Shown: in pieces, positions 49,811-61,779 of the stretch
Layout of the letters: every line of letters begins with the position of its first letter
Numbering within the stretch: the stretch's first letter is position 1
DNA from: Hormiphora californensis
Lineage: Eukaryota > Ctenophora > Tentaculata > Cydippida > Pleurobrachiidae
Length of the DNA: 64,000 nucleotides
Direction: 5' to 3'
Assembly (NCBI GenBank): GCA_020137815.1
Contig: CM035358.1
Coordinates: 4,795,614-4,859,613 of the forward strand
Made by a program: the position numbers and the translations under genes
The notes under the pieces: generated by a model
The model's input: the letters and a program-made list of their open reading frames with translations, nothing else
What the model was told of the DNA's origin: nothing
The model's database searches: none

Positions 49811-50234
49811 TGCATCAAGGACTCTCCCTGAATATATCTCCCTCCCTGGATATACGTCATGCATACATAGGTGAATTACTAGTCAAGCGAGAAGAGTGCA
49901 TCTGCATGGCCACAAAAGAATCCCTTTTCTCGCCCTTCCCTTCTTCTACCGTATAGCAAAGTCACCTGTATGGTTCCCTTCGACCTTCGTCATATATTTA
50001 TTTCTAATCGCCAACAAAACATCCCTTCCCCATCAGCACTCCAATCCTAGAAACTTCGACACCTGTCCTGGTCCCCCTCCTCTACCTTTCGTGTATCTCA
50101 TTCCCCAATTACCTGACTATGCTATACCCAATACCTAACATCGAATACCTAACATCGAATACCTAACCTCTATTACCTTACTATACCTCAATACATATAG
50201 TCTTTATTAATCTCTATTACCTCACCATCTAGCC

Positions 50235-53200
50235 ATGTTTGAGGATGACAACTTAGAAGACGTTTCATTTTCTATCAACAAGGAGTATGCAGCACGATTT
50301 GAACACAACAAAAAACGAGAGGAACTCCATAGACGTGAGTTATAACATCACAAGATAAGTCACCCCTCCCTAGATCCTAAAACCTAACTTGATTTGATTT
50401 GAGAGACCTAAAAAAGAGACGGTATCTCCTTCCGGCTGGGTCAACAGGGTCAAAATGAAAATGCGGTGGTTTATTATTAAACAATACTTACCATCTCTAT
50501 TGATTATTATCATGCGGCTCATAAACAATTATCCGATAATTATCCTGTCTAAAAAAGAGAGACCTAAAGTTGTAACTAAGAGCGAAGAGTTCTCGTTGTG
50601 AGAAGTGCGAGATAGGGTTGGCTGCAAATTAAACAATGAACATGACGTGGGTTGAATTCGGTCTCAAGAAAAACTGACAGGTTGTAAATCAGAATTTGTC
50701 AAATGCAAACTCAGCTGACACTTGGCACATGAGCAAAGGAAAAAGGAGCGCTGTTGTTGTGGTACCCATGGTAACGAGAGGGGGGAGTCTTGACTAATAA
50801 CACTTGACAGCTGCATCAAGGTCATTGGAAGGCTTCCAGAATATAGCAGCTCATACAGATCTCAAGTGTTGTAACTTCACGACGTATCAATGATGTACAA
50901 AGTGAAGCATCTGTTCAGTTTCAGCTCGAACCTAACCCATTTTCCTCTTTGCTATAGAGGGAGAATTGGGTTAGGTTTGAGCTACAAACGAGAGACTCCG
51001 AATCCTTACTCTTCTCTCATGCCGACACATCTAAACCTCCCTCTATCCCATCACTTCCTTAGAACCTAACGCCCTCTGCTCCCTCAATGAGGGACCCTCA
51101 TACGACCTAACCCCATCAGTGCAAGAAAAGTACGGTAAAGACACCGCTAATTTAGATGAAGGAGAGGACAGCTCTGATGGGTCTGATGAGGACGATAATG
51201 CTATTGTAAGTGTTGGGATCTGTTACTATGGTAACCAGAGCAGAATTCTTAAGTAGTGAACTGTTGGGATCTGTTACCATGGTAACCAAAGTAGAGTTCA
51301 GATGAAACTTGGGTTGAAGGGTGGGCTGAGGAAATTAATGGAAGTTGTAACATGAGTTGGGATGTTGCTATGGTACCCCCACCGTACGTGGGGGGAGTAT
51401 ACGTATGTGATCTCAATAATCACGTGACACTTCTGATATTCGCTCTACAGCTGTACTCCTCCCCCGCAGTACGATAGTATAGCAAAGGACAAGGGCTTCC
51501 TGCGTGTCCTATCAAAGATCAAAAGCCGCGACCCAGAGATCTATGACAAGAGCAAGAGGTGGTTTGATGATGAGGGAGAGGGGGCTTCTAGCAGCACTGA
51601 CAAGGAACAGACCAAACCAATGTTTCTCAAAGACTACGAGAGAGAAACTATCCTGAATAAAGGAAGGTTAGTTTTCTTTATTCCCTGTTGGATCTAATCA
51701 AAAATGATACAGGGCTCATAATAAGTGACAGTAACTATTATTTCCCATCTAGGCCACCAAGGTCTTACACAAGATACGCCACTATTTGTTGCAAAGTCTC
51801 ACTCGGGATATGCCATGATCTTTTTTAATAAAAAACACCCATCATTTCAAGCCGGTAGCCTGGATCTCTTTGATTTAAAACACGCATCATTTCAGCCTGG
51901 TAGTTGATTCAGATGAGGAGGACTCTGCAGCAGTTCCCCAGGGTCCCAGTTACAATCAGGAACAGGAGAATGCAAAGAGAGAGTTGAAGGCAGCTCTGAA
52001 TGGAGATGATGAGGAAGGGGATGAGCCCTTGTTGACACTGAGGAACAAGACAAGCGAAGAAAAGGTATTATAAGCCCGGTATTCGAGTTACTACTATTAT
52101 CAGTATTTGCTGGTCAACAAATCAGTATTAGATCTACGCGTCCTACTCTGTCGCTGCACAAACCAAGCCATAACTTCCCCCTTCTCATCCTCATTTATCA
52201 CTGTCGCCACAAACCAAGCTATAACTTCCCCCGTTCTCATCCTCATTTATCACTGCAGGAAAAGGAAGATGAAGACTACCGACAGTGGTTGAAGGGAGAG
52301 AAGAAGAAGATATCAGATCCTACCCTCAAGTCGGATATCGAATATCTCAAGAAGACATGGTCAGATCCGAACCTAGATGAGAACGAGCAGTTTCTGAGGG
52401 ACTTCATCCTCAATAAGGGATGGGTGGATAAAGAGGAAAAAGACTTGTAAGTTGGTTAAAAACTCTAATTGATCGAGTTTAGAAGCTTGTTGTAAACAAA
52501 CCTAGGCGTGGGTTTGGCCCCGGGGCGCTTGCGAGCGCTATGATGATTTCCTCTAGCCTACTAAACCAACTACTTTGCAGTGTTCCAACGTATGATGAGA
52601 TAATAGATGACGAAGAGGAAGAAGAAGAAAAACATGAGATGTTTGAGAGGAAGTTCAACTTCCGATTCGAGGAACCAGACCATGAGCTGGTAAGTTTGAA
52701 AATAATAAACCTATATAAGTGCCAGTAGGGCCCTAGAGGGGACTATGGTGGGCTTTGGGCTTCTTAGAAATCTTAGAATTTTCCTTGTGATGGGAGCGTG
52801 GAGATTGAAAACCCCAGAAACGTCTTTCCAATACGAGGACACAGTGGCAGAAAAGTTGGTTATAGCCATTTTGTCCTTGATCTGAATAATATTACACTTC
52901 GATCAATGATCAATATATATCAACCCTGCAGATTCGGAATTATCCTCGGACGATAGCAAACAGTGTGAGAAAGGAAACCAAAGAGACGAGAAAGGATAAA
53001 CGAAAACGCAAAGAGGAAAGAAAGAAAAAGGTGAGATCTGCTCAAGGCAAGACTTGGAAATCCGGCTTTCTTAATTTGCCTTTTGTTAAGATAATGTTAC
53101 CACATTATTCTCTCTATCCATGTATGAACAGACCAATATTTTTCCTTACACAACACATTAATTGACAATTTTCCCAGGAAAAAGAGGAGAGAACCCAGGA

Positions 53201-53758
53201 AATTGGTCGGCTAAAAAAACTAAAACTGGAGGAGATCGAGGGCAAGTTAGCAAAGTTATCAAGCAACGCGGGCAAGGAAATACAGGGTGTCGATTTGGAT
53301 GACGACTTTGATCCGGATAGCCATGACAAGGCAATGAGCAAGCTGTTTGATGATGATTATTATAATGATGAGAATGCGGGGGTGAAACCAGTATTTAGTG
53401 ATTCTGAGGATGACCTGATAAGTGAGTTTTTAATTAGATATCCGTGTTTATCCTGTCAGAGCATTTATAGAGCCTGACCCTGTTATCATTTCTTTCAAAT
53501 GATTTCTACGGAGCGGGTGAGAAGAGCGGTCAGAAAATTGGCCTTACCCGACATTGTTGATCTATAGTTTGCAACATAGACATAGAGAGTACATGACTGA
53601 ACAAATTATTTGGGGTCAATGTCGGTACGAATTGTCCTAAACCAACGATGATAATTATGTACGACTGACACGTGTTGTCATTAGCATAATTCGCCAAGAA
53701 TAGCCGCAATGGAATAAATATATTCAACACCAGACAAGATATTATTACTAGCCAATGA

Positions 53759-53848
<90 letters not shown>

Positions 53849-56473
53849 TCTCTCCCTCTCTCTCCCCTAATCCCTCCTTCCTACAGATGATGAAGAATGG
53901 TTCGACAAAATCCAACAATCAAATGCAGCAGAGGAAGAGGTAGCAGGAACTTCTGGAGCAGTCCCTACTACTGAGACCACAGATGACACCCCAAACATTG
54001 TAAGACAACACAGCATAATATGTGTTTGAGGGCTGTTATCAATTTAAGTTACCATGGTTACCAAATGATGCCAGTACGTCACTAGAAGTGATATCAGCAC
54101 CGGGGTCAGGTGTATTATCACGTGTAACCAGTGTAACCCCTGTTTAGATTTACCGAGAGGGAGAAGAGGAGGAAGATGATGAGGAGGAGGAGAAGATTAA
54201 GAAGCGGAGTTGGAAGAGAAAGAGGAGCAAGAAATTCAAGGAAGCTGTCATCAAGCAGAAACCCGTCTTCAATCCAGGTATTTTAGAAAGGATTTCGGAT
54301 TTGAGTTTGGTCCAAGAATCGGGTTTTATGATTTATCGAGTGTCAATTTTTTGTCAAGCATTTGGCATTTTGCCACCATTACACCCCCCCCCTTCAGATG
54401 AGGGCCCCTTCGAGCGATACTTTGACGAGTACTACAAGCTTGATTGTGAAGATGTAGTGGGGGATGTGAAATGCAGATTTGGGTACCGGAAAACCGAGGC
54501 ATGCTCTTATGGTCTTACTGTTGATGAGGTAAACTTTTTTGTTTGTTTGGTTTGTTTTTTGTTTGTTAATTTGTTTGTTTGGTTTGTTTGTTTGTTTGTT
54601 TGTTTGTTTGTTTGTTTGTTTGTTTGTTTGTTTGTTTCGTTTGTTTGTTTCGTTTGTTTCGTTTGTTTCGTTTGTTTGTTTGTTTGTTTCGTTTGTTTGT
54701 TTCGTTTGTTTGTTACTCCAAGGTATGTCATTTCCCTCATCATATCAGTGTCATTGTTGAATCGGGCACCTGACATCTCTCTCACATATATCTTATCTCA
54801 CCACTAGGCAATATCTCGTTATCAGTACTCTGATCTCAGATACTAATTAGGGGGAATTGCGGGTATATTCCTGCCACAGTGATTACATGTGGAGTCATCA
54901 GTCATTTCCTTCATACCCTATCACTGACTTATCTCACTATCCCATACTGATCAGCGACACATAATGACAAGATAAATATATCCTGATATTAACATGTACT
55001 ACAACTGTTTACTGTAAACATGGGACTTGTCATCCAAAATATGTTATGTTGAACTGAAGCAGAATCAGGGAGTGTGATGTTCATTATTGGGCGTGGAGAG
55101 ATAATGACCAAAATGTTCATGTCTGCACTCTGCAGTTCATTTTCAGAATCTCCACATGTCTTGGATCTGGGAAACCCCACAAATCCATGTCAACAAAAAT
55201 ACAACGCCAATATGCCGGATATTTATGCCAGGCGTTCACATATAATATAGATCTCTTATTATATTCTTCACACCCAACTTATCCGAACTTTTACACAGAC
55301 TTCAGGGTTCTTGATGTGCTGCTAAATCCCCCCGTTTTCCCTTGTTGTTACTCAACAAGTTTTCCCTGCAGAATACCCGGCCCTTTGAAACCTCAAACAC
55401 CATGCCAAACTCTTTTGAGAGGCTGATCCCTTCCAAACAGAATCTACTGTAGAATCTGTTTGGAAGAATTTCTACAGCAGAAAGATCTGAATCTCACTCC
55501 ACTCTTTCATATTCTGGCACATGCAACCTTTCTATTCACCAAACACTGCCCCTTCCAAACGTACACTTTTCCTTCCCCATATTCTGTCCCTTCCAGACTT
55601 ACACATTACCTCTCCCAGATTCAAGTGCTGACTAACTCCACTCTTTCAGATTCTGCGTGCTGACGACAAGGAGTTAAACCAGTGGTACTCCTTCAAGAAA
55701 ATGATGAAGTACAGGTCACGTGATCAAGAGTCACGTGACCTCCGGAAGTTTGGAAATTCAAAGAGGAACGAGTTTATGAAGAGGCAGATACTGACAAGGT
55801 ACGAGTCAGGAACCGACCGAATCAGGAAATACTGGTCCCTGATTGGCTGATAACCAGTCGCGTGACCTAAATAAGGAGTTCTGATTGGTTGTTTACTTGT
55901 TTCGATCGGTTCCTGGTACGAGTTAATAGCATCCTTCACCGACCCTTCTAGTTCTTTTGCAAAATGCGGTGAGAACTTTCCAATACAATTTTATTTCTGA
56001 ACAAGTGGTAGGGTAGCGACTGGCTATTTGAAATGGCGGCTAATTTGGTGCACCAGATTTGGATTTTTAGACATCAGTGGGCTAGTCAGAACTCATGCCA
56101 AGCCCACTGATGTCTAAAAATCCAAATCTAGTGGACCTGCTGGCCTGTAGAGGGGGTGTTTCAAATTAGCCGCCATTTCAAATAGCCAGTCGCTACCCTA
56201 AATGTTATGAATTTTGGCTTGGAATCTAGAATTTTCTGAACTAGGGGGTGCTTTGTTATGTTCTAACCCTCCCTTTACATTTGTAAAGGTAGGTGCGGGG
56301 CGTCCGAAACACAGTCTAGCAAGGGGTGCTGAGTTCGTTCACTTGATCGTTGGTATGGAATTCCTTCCAAGTCCATGGCAATTCAAGTTACAGTTATGTT
56401 CCGCCAAGCAGGCACACACTTTCCCACTCAACACCTCTTATAAATTGCTCTGAACTTCCATTTAACACTACCA

Positions 56474-56516
<43 letters not shown>

Positions 56517-57278
56517 CTCTCCCGTACTTCCTCTCCCTGAACTTCCAACCTATTTTCTCTCTTCCACGGAACTTCCACTCTCGAAAGAATTCACACTTGA
56601 CTGCAACACAAAGCAAGCTGCAATTAACTAATCGCTCTCAACAAGAATTCAGTACTCCCCCAATTGTTCAGAAACAATTGAAAGAAAGACTCTGTCTCTC
56701 TTTATCTCTCAACCCTCAACAACAAAGCAAGAGCGGGGGTCAAGAACCGCAATTACGGGTGTTACTTGTTCTATTAAGTACCTCTTGTTAGTTCAAGTAC
56801 CACAAGTATTTGTCTCGCATCTAAAACTTCGTCGCTCAGTCAAGCGTGGAATACTGCCAAATTACCCCTCTCTACCTTTGGGCCTTGACACATACACGAG
56901 AGTATTATATTTTTAAACCTTCCCAAAATTCAAATTCTGAAATCTACCCAATTACCGCAATTACCTATTAGCAGATCTAATTAAGTATTAACCTTAAAAA
57001 CATCTTTCAGTCTATACGAGGAGGTAAAACCCGAACCAGTACAAATCGAGAACCTCCCTGCTGTATCACCACCCGAACCTGATGATGCCACTGAAGAACC
57101 TGCTGCATCCGTGACAGAAAAGAAAAAGAAGAAACGAAAGGAGAATGGGGATGAGGTGGAAACAACAGGAACGACAACAGGTGAAGTGGTTATAAAGAAC
57201 TCTAAAAAACGGAAATCAGCGGCTGGAAAGGGTGCAGCTCTTAGCGAGGCTAGGTTGGCTGCTTACGGTCTCTCGTGA
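50235..57278 (+). CDS. KRI1: Protein KRI1 homolog (ribosome biogenesis)
   Basis: Nucleolar KRR1-interacting protein needed for 18S rRNA processing and 40S subunit assembly. 13 exons in phase: 50235-50334, 51063-51205, 51470-51666, 51896-52064, 52259-52446, 52581-52689, 52932-53030, 53178-53421, 53887-53999, 54148-54277, 54398-54528, 55650-55798 and 57011-57278, 679 residues, close to the human length. Landmarks: SINKEYAARFEHNKKREEL at the N-terminus, KPMFLKDYERETILNKG, EQFLRDFILNKGWVD, the family core IRNYPRTIANSVRK with a KRKRKEERKKK basic run, the C-terminal domain ERYFDEYYKLDCEDVVGD, FGYRK and YGLTVDEIL, and the end LSEARLAAYGLS. Acidic runs alternate with basic ones, as is usual for the family. 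Intron 12 carries a MITE exactly at its donor. The gene is convergent with the LU-domain gene. Confidence 0.96.
51838..51905 (+). repeat. Duplicated acceptor region of KRI1 exon 4
   Basis: CATCATTTCAAGCCGGTAGCCTGG is repeated about 45 bp later as CATCATTTCAGCCTGGTAG, where the CAG is the acceptor. The downstream copy lost one A, which creates the AG in the right place. Confidence 0.65.
52155..52258 (+). repeat. Duplicated 3' splice region of KRI1 exon 5
   Basis: ACAAACCAAGC(C/T)ATAACTTCCCCC...TTCTCATCCTCATTTATCACTG occurs twice in tandem (about 50 bp). The second copy ends in CACTGCAG, the used acceptor; the first reads CACTGTCG and is not an acceptor. Confidence 0.88.
53761..53865. repeat. 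(CT)n microsatellite before KRI1 exon 9
   Basis: CT run of about 85 bp plus CTCTCCCTCTCTCC, ending 21 bp before the acceptor at 53886, so it serves as an extended pyrimidine tract. Confidence 0.93.
54535..54716. repeat. (TTTG)n microsatellite
   Basis: TTTG repeats with TTTCG variants begin just after the donor of KRI1 exon 11. The Phe/Val/Cys/Leu-rich open frames here are translations of the repeat. Confidence 0.93.
55807..55915 (-). mobile_element. hAT-type MITE copy 6 (109 bp), at a KRI1 splice donor
   Basis: Flanked by the perfect 8-bp duplication GTACGAGT (55799-55806 and 55916-55923). The first copy of this octamer is the 5' splice site of KRI1 exon 12 (AAG|GTACGAGT), so the insertion duplicated the donor. 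The element itself has the usual terminal repeats and differs by a few bases (CAGTCGCGTGACC). Confidence 0.94.
56009..56200. mobile_element. Hairpin MITE in KRI1 intron 12
   Basis: Inverted arms begin GGGTAGCGACTGGCTATTTG and end CAAATAGCCAGTCGCTACCC, with a second paired block around AGTGGGCT...AGCCCACT. TA lies on both sides, which fits a Tc1/mariner-type TA target. No coding capacity. Confidence 0.8.
56257..56303. repeat. Dispersed repeat shared with WDR11 intron 13
   Basis: GTTATGTTCTAACCCTCC plus TTTACATTTGTAAAGGTAGG is the inverse of sequence at 30318-30358. Related ends (GAGGGTTAGAACATAAC) occur at about 31016 and 31293. It is probably a short interspersed element or MITE end. Confidence 0.65.
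56475..56516. repeat. (CT)n microsatellite
   Basis: Short CT run in KRI1 intron 12. Confidence 0.92.
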
Positions 57279-57439
57279 TCTCTCTTTTACACATGATCTC
57301 TTTCTCAAATATCTCTCTAGAGAATCATTGAGTTTCTCTCAGACATGGCTTCTAGAGAGTTCCGTTGAGAAGAAAAGAGATCAGGGGATCAGTTATTGTC
57401 CTTTTTTTAAAACGTTTTGACTCTGTTTTAGACACCTAA

Positions 57440-57445
57440 TTTATT
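57440..57445 (-). promoter_or_regulatory. Polyadenylation signal AATAAA (LU gene)
   Basis: Minus-strand AATAAA, 200 bp after the LU gene stop. Confidence 0.6.
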
Positions 57446-57502
57446 TCCACACCCCCTTTAGCCACGTCTACAAAACTGTCTTTCCAATAATATTACACGT
57501 GA

Positions 57503-57508
57503 AATAAA
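57503..57508 (+). promoter_or_regulatory. Polyadenylation signal AATAAA (KRI1)
   Basis: Plus-strand AATAAA, 225 bp after the KRI1 stop. Confidence 0.6.
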
Positions 57509-57645
57509 TCATCTCTCTCACGTCCCTCTCTATTACAGTCTCTCTGTTTCTCACTCGGATTTTCGGTGATCCATCTTCGTCACCTTTAGGTCATATCTGT
57601 ATATCAAATGCAGTCAGGATTTACACGTGTTCTTCCACGTGTTGC

Positions 57646-59325
57646 TCATCTTAGGATAAAGATTGTAGAGAAGAGAAGTAATAATGCTGTTGATTTGCAC
57701 CGACCTGAAAGATGGGGGTGTTAGAGTGTTAGGACTTACAAGACAAATCCAACCAAAAAACTATTAAAAACCCTATACGAGAAGGAGAGAACTCAGTATC
57801 CCAGGTTCAGCTATGACGTCACAATAAATCTAATACCTACCAGCACTATTAAAGACAGTATCAGTCCCGTCCTATACAACAACTAAATCCAGTACCTACC
57901 AGCACTGTTAAAGACAGTATCCGTCCCGTCCTCATCATTTAATGTGTTCCGCAGGGTCTGTGTGTTGTCCACACTGTCCTTGTTATCAACTATCATTTGG
58001 GGAAGCTCCGTCCGTGCGTATCCATAGTTATCAAAACCTGCAGAGTGGTGGATTGTAAGGGGTCCTGGTGGATGGTTGATATGGTTATTTAAAATGCCAT
58101 AATTGTTGTGATACCCTCCCCCCTGGTAAAAACGGTTGTAATGTCCTAACTGGGTGACGGAGATCGTCATTTGTAAACCGAAACTGTCTTGTGTGATGTA
58201 ATATTGTAAATGGTTTTCCGGTTTAAAACTGCATGTGTCTCTAAGTCAAAAAAGTTACAGTACCCGTCGCCCGAAAGGTGCGCTAAAATTCGCATCACGT
58301 TTCCTTGAACGCCTTTCCTACAATGTGAGCATGCGTGTCTAAAGACACAAAACCCCGACTAAATCCCCCTCTGTGCAGTATATCTGTTAATTGGGCGTTA
58401 ATTGGGTAATTACCATTGCAGAGGTCATTAGTACAACGTGTAATAGTACATGTGCAGTCAGGACTATACTTCACACACTGAGTTCGCTCTACCAAACACA
58501 CTTGCTCTGAAGAAGGGAGGTGGTTAGAAATCAACGGGTTAATTAATACCAATTAACTATCGCCTATATATTTTGTGAAGCCTGAATCAATATTATTGAC
58601 CAACCGAACCAACTCGAAAGTAGCAAAAACTAAGAAATTAATTGCTACCCAATAACCGTTAGTCATGGTTACCATGGTAACTTACCGTTACTTCTGGTTA
58701 CCATGGTAACTTACCGTTAGTCATGGCTGATGGAATACACAATCTCTCAATTGTAGTTTCAGCTGCCCCGAAGACGCTGCTATTGCTTGTGATAATGTAG
58801 GCACAATCTCCAAAACATGGGTGACTGACTTGCTCACATTCCTTCGGTCGGAGCTGGTCTTCCTTACAGATGAAACACTGTAGTCCACTAACTGATAGGG
58901 ATAGGCGAATTATAGATATTCCTGATTCACTCTCTGGGTCGATCGTATAATTATAGGATAAATGGGTGAACGGAACGGTTCTAAAAATAGCCGGTTTTTG
59001 GGCAGCATTTTTTTCGCACGAGCCGCCGTCATAGCCGTTGGTCTATATTTCCTTCCCACAAGTTTTAAAAGAAATTCAGCTGTCAATAACTTCCCCTAAC
59101 TCCCTCTCCACTTATCTATATTCCTTCCCACTCTCTACTATCTCTACTAGCCCACAATTTTGCCTGACTGGACGCAGAAACTGTTTTGCATTCAAATTTG
59201 AGCGTCCACTAGTGCACTCAGATTGGGGCTCTCAAGACATAATTTAACCAACAAATTGGACTCTTACCTGAAACTACCAAGATTTGGAGTAGACAGATGA
59301 GTTGAAGAGTTGTAGTCTTTATCAT
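57646..59325 (-). CDS. GPI-anchored Ly6/uPAR (LU) domain protein
   Basis: Small secreted cell-surface protein of the three-finger type. Minus-strand exons: 59325-59268, 58891-58715, 58506-58414, 58037-57900 and 57704-57646, 174 residues in phase. A signal peptide, MIKTTTLQLICLLQILVVS, is followed by GLQCFICKE, the typical LQCxxC start of an LU domain. Further Cys occur in KECEQVSHPCFGDC and IERLCIP. Exon 3 ends the domain with CTCTITRCTNDLCN, where the C-x4-CN close is the family signature. Exon 4 is a polar, Asp/Asn-rich stalk (NKDSVDNTQTLRNTLNDEDG). The last exon gives GRCKSTALLLLFSTIFILR, a GPI-type hydrophobic tail. The ligand is unknown. Partial copies of exon 4's end and donor lie 60 bp downstream. 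Confidence 0.88.
57832..57880 (-). repeat. Duplicated exon end and donor in the LU gene
   Basis: ACCTACCAGCACT(A/G)TTAAAGACAGTAT and the following bases repeat the last about 35 bp of exon 58037-57900 together with its donor. A second, cryptic donor is therefore present. Confidence 0.85.
58664..58715. repeat. Two X-box-like palindromes at an LU-gene donor
   Basis: GGTTACCATGGTAACTTACCGTTA occurs twice. The second copy abuts the donor of exon 58891-58715, and the duplicated segment includes the donor sequence (CTTACCGTTA on +). Confidence 0.8.
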
Positions 59326-61779
59326 TGTACTGTTAGAGCATCCCTAAAACAAGCATATAGGGATACATTATAATTAAGTTGTTAGATTGTAGATAGAGAG
59401 ATAAAAAGCACGGGGTCGAAGGAAGATAGTGAGCGATAAAATGGTCGGTGAACTATACTATAGAAAGATATGGAGAGTTGAGCCGATAAATAGAGAGAAA
59501 ATACGATATTACATATAGGTCTAAAGTTTTCCAGAAGGCAAGGTAAAAAGGAACGGAGGAAGGTTGGTAGAAACCTTATAACATCAGCAGGAACACTATC
59601 ACACACACAACTGTCACACGCACTCTCTCGCAGCATATTCATTATCTGACACTGACAGAGATTGCCGGTAAAAAACAGCATCACACATCAGACAGACGTT
59701 ACTGGCGCTACGGGGGAGGATGGAGTACGCATGGACAAAATAGGAAGAAATATAGGTCCCATTAGCTAGACTACCATGGACGTGACATTGGAGAGTAAAG
59801 AGACAACCAGGTCTGTGACCTGTTCAAAATGATCAGTGACACGGCCAGGAAATGTTAAAAAGTGTCATCCAAGCTTTGATCTATGCCGTTTTGAGTTCCA
59901 CGCTAATTCTTGGGTCAAATAAACTCTGACACTAAATAGTGTTTCTATTTCTTAATTTAAAAAAATTCAATGCCGCATTTAAAACTGCCAGAAATAAAAT
60001 CGAATGCTTTGCCTGCTTTAGCTGTTATGTTAATGGATTGTAAAAAACGAATGTCCAACGGCAAATTCAAAAGAAGATAAAATAAGAGAAGATAATAAAA
60101 AAACAGCTCAAAGTACAAAAACTATATGGGACACCCTGTAGAGCCCAAGCAAACTAAAACACAGACAAATTTAACCTAACAAATAACCCACACGGCCACC
60201 AATAGCTCAGCTATTAGCTGTTGTAACGGCCCGAATCATCACACCTACATACGAAATCCAATTTCTCGGTTCGCATCTCTCGAGAGCTCTGGAGGAGGCT
60301 GCCGATGCAACAGTTCTGCTAGGGGGTACGGAAATGCACTTCGCACCCCCTGACCGCATACCATACGGGCCATGATCCGAAATTCTCGGTAATTTATGTA
60401 GGGAGAGAAGGAGAAGGAGAGAGGGGGAGTGAAAGAGAGAAAGAGAGAGAGAGGGGGAGTGAAAGATAAAAGAGAGTGAGAGAGAGTGTGTGTGAAGGAT
60501 CGAGTTCTTGACACTTTACCTAGGGTGAAGAGGAAATGGAGTGCAACCGCAAGGCACCTCGCCTCCCTCTGTGCTATTGTGAAGTTGGGGAAGAGGTACT
60601 GAAGAGAGAGAAAGATAGGAGAGGAAGAAAGATAGCTCGGAGGGGAAGATTCTCACACAGCCAGAGTTATTATAGAACGCAGCTCGTGGGATTCATTGTT
60701 CTCAAACAGCAGTGGGGGTGTACTCAATAGCATATCGTCTGCAGTACCTGATACACAACTGCAGAGTAAATGACGCTTGTAGAAGATAGAGATGTAACGG
60801 GTAGAAGCTTGTAGAAGTCGGTTAGAAACTATGTAGAAGATTGTTGCAAGTAAAAATATAGATATATTAAGATAGAGAGAGAGCTAGAGAGAGAGAGTCG
60901 AGAGACGGAAGGGGAAGACGATTTGCTGAACGCGATTATTATAGGACGCATGTTAGACATTATTTATGGAAAGTAATGTGATAATTAGGAAGAACCAGAG
61001 AGTGGAGGAGATCAGATAGACAGAGAAAGAGAGAGCTAAAAAGAAGAGGGAGAGTTAGTTAGAGTTAGTAGATACAAACTTAAATGAACGGATAACTACA
61101 CAGATAAACATGAACAGAGACAGACATAGTTAGATCTAACTAATTATCGATAATATAAAGAGGAATTGAATTTCACTGATACGTCGCGGTCGATTAAGTC
61201 GGAATAAATTAATAAAGACAACTGTTTCAAACAGAATTGTTTGTTTGGACATGGTCATAATCCATGATTCACGTTTTTGAAAAACGACATACCATCCACT
61301 AATTTAGAAAACCAAGCCACCTTAAAGAATTTCAAGGACATGAATTTGATGACGTTTTTATGACATGAAAACATGAATTTGATACAAAATTATGTCGAAG
61401 GTGAAGAAACGTAGAAATGTAACAACGTTAGTTCATAATGGTGATGATGAAAGTAAAATTAAAGTAAACTGTGAGCTGGAAGTGAAGCTATAATCTTAAA
61501 TCATCTTAGAAAATATCGTTACATCATTCATAACTTATACTAATTATAGATTCAAGGACTCCTATTCGTATCAGAAATATTAAACATTATGCTACATGGA
61601 CTGAAATTAACGACTCATTAACACCGAAATAGGAAATGTAAGGCAAAAACAAATGGAATAGATAGAGAAAGATAGATCAGATAGAAAATTATAGATCAGA
61701 GAGACAATGATAAACAATATGATAGATAGGGAAAACAGGAAATGTTAATATGAATCGCATAATTTAGTCAGTGTGACGC
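59326..61779. other. No confident gene
   Basis: AT-rich sequence upstream of the LU gene. One coding-like minus-strand stretch lies at about 60245-60400 (YREFRIMARMVCGQGVRSAF, then FPYPLAELLHRQPPPELSRD), but it has no clear acceptor or partner exon. It could be a terminal exon or a transposon remnant. Confidence 0.45.

Larger units (their letters stand above)
48667..50234. other. Region upstream of KRI1
   Basis: Contains CT microsatellites (48680-48743 and 49705-49780) and X-box-like motifs at about 48797, 49208 and 49797. No exon found. The KRI1 promoter should be in the last few hundred bases. Confidence 0.5.
57279..57645. other. Overlapping 3' ends of KRI1 and the LU gene
   Basis: This 367-bp gap between two convergent stop codons holds a poly(A) signal for each strand. 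The signals are arranged so that the two 3' UTRs should overlap by about 60-100 bp. Confidence 0.6.

Noticed and set aside
54301-54807. 168-codon frame with Phe-Val-Cys-Leu repeats resembling membrane segments
   Set aside because: It is a translation of a TTTG microsatellite beside KRI1 exon 11.
61393-61495. 33-codon frame starting MSKVKKRRNVTTLVHNG
   Set aside because: Too short, with no supporting splice sites or homology; it is compatible with chance in AT-rich DNA.
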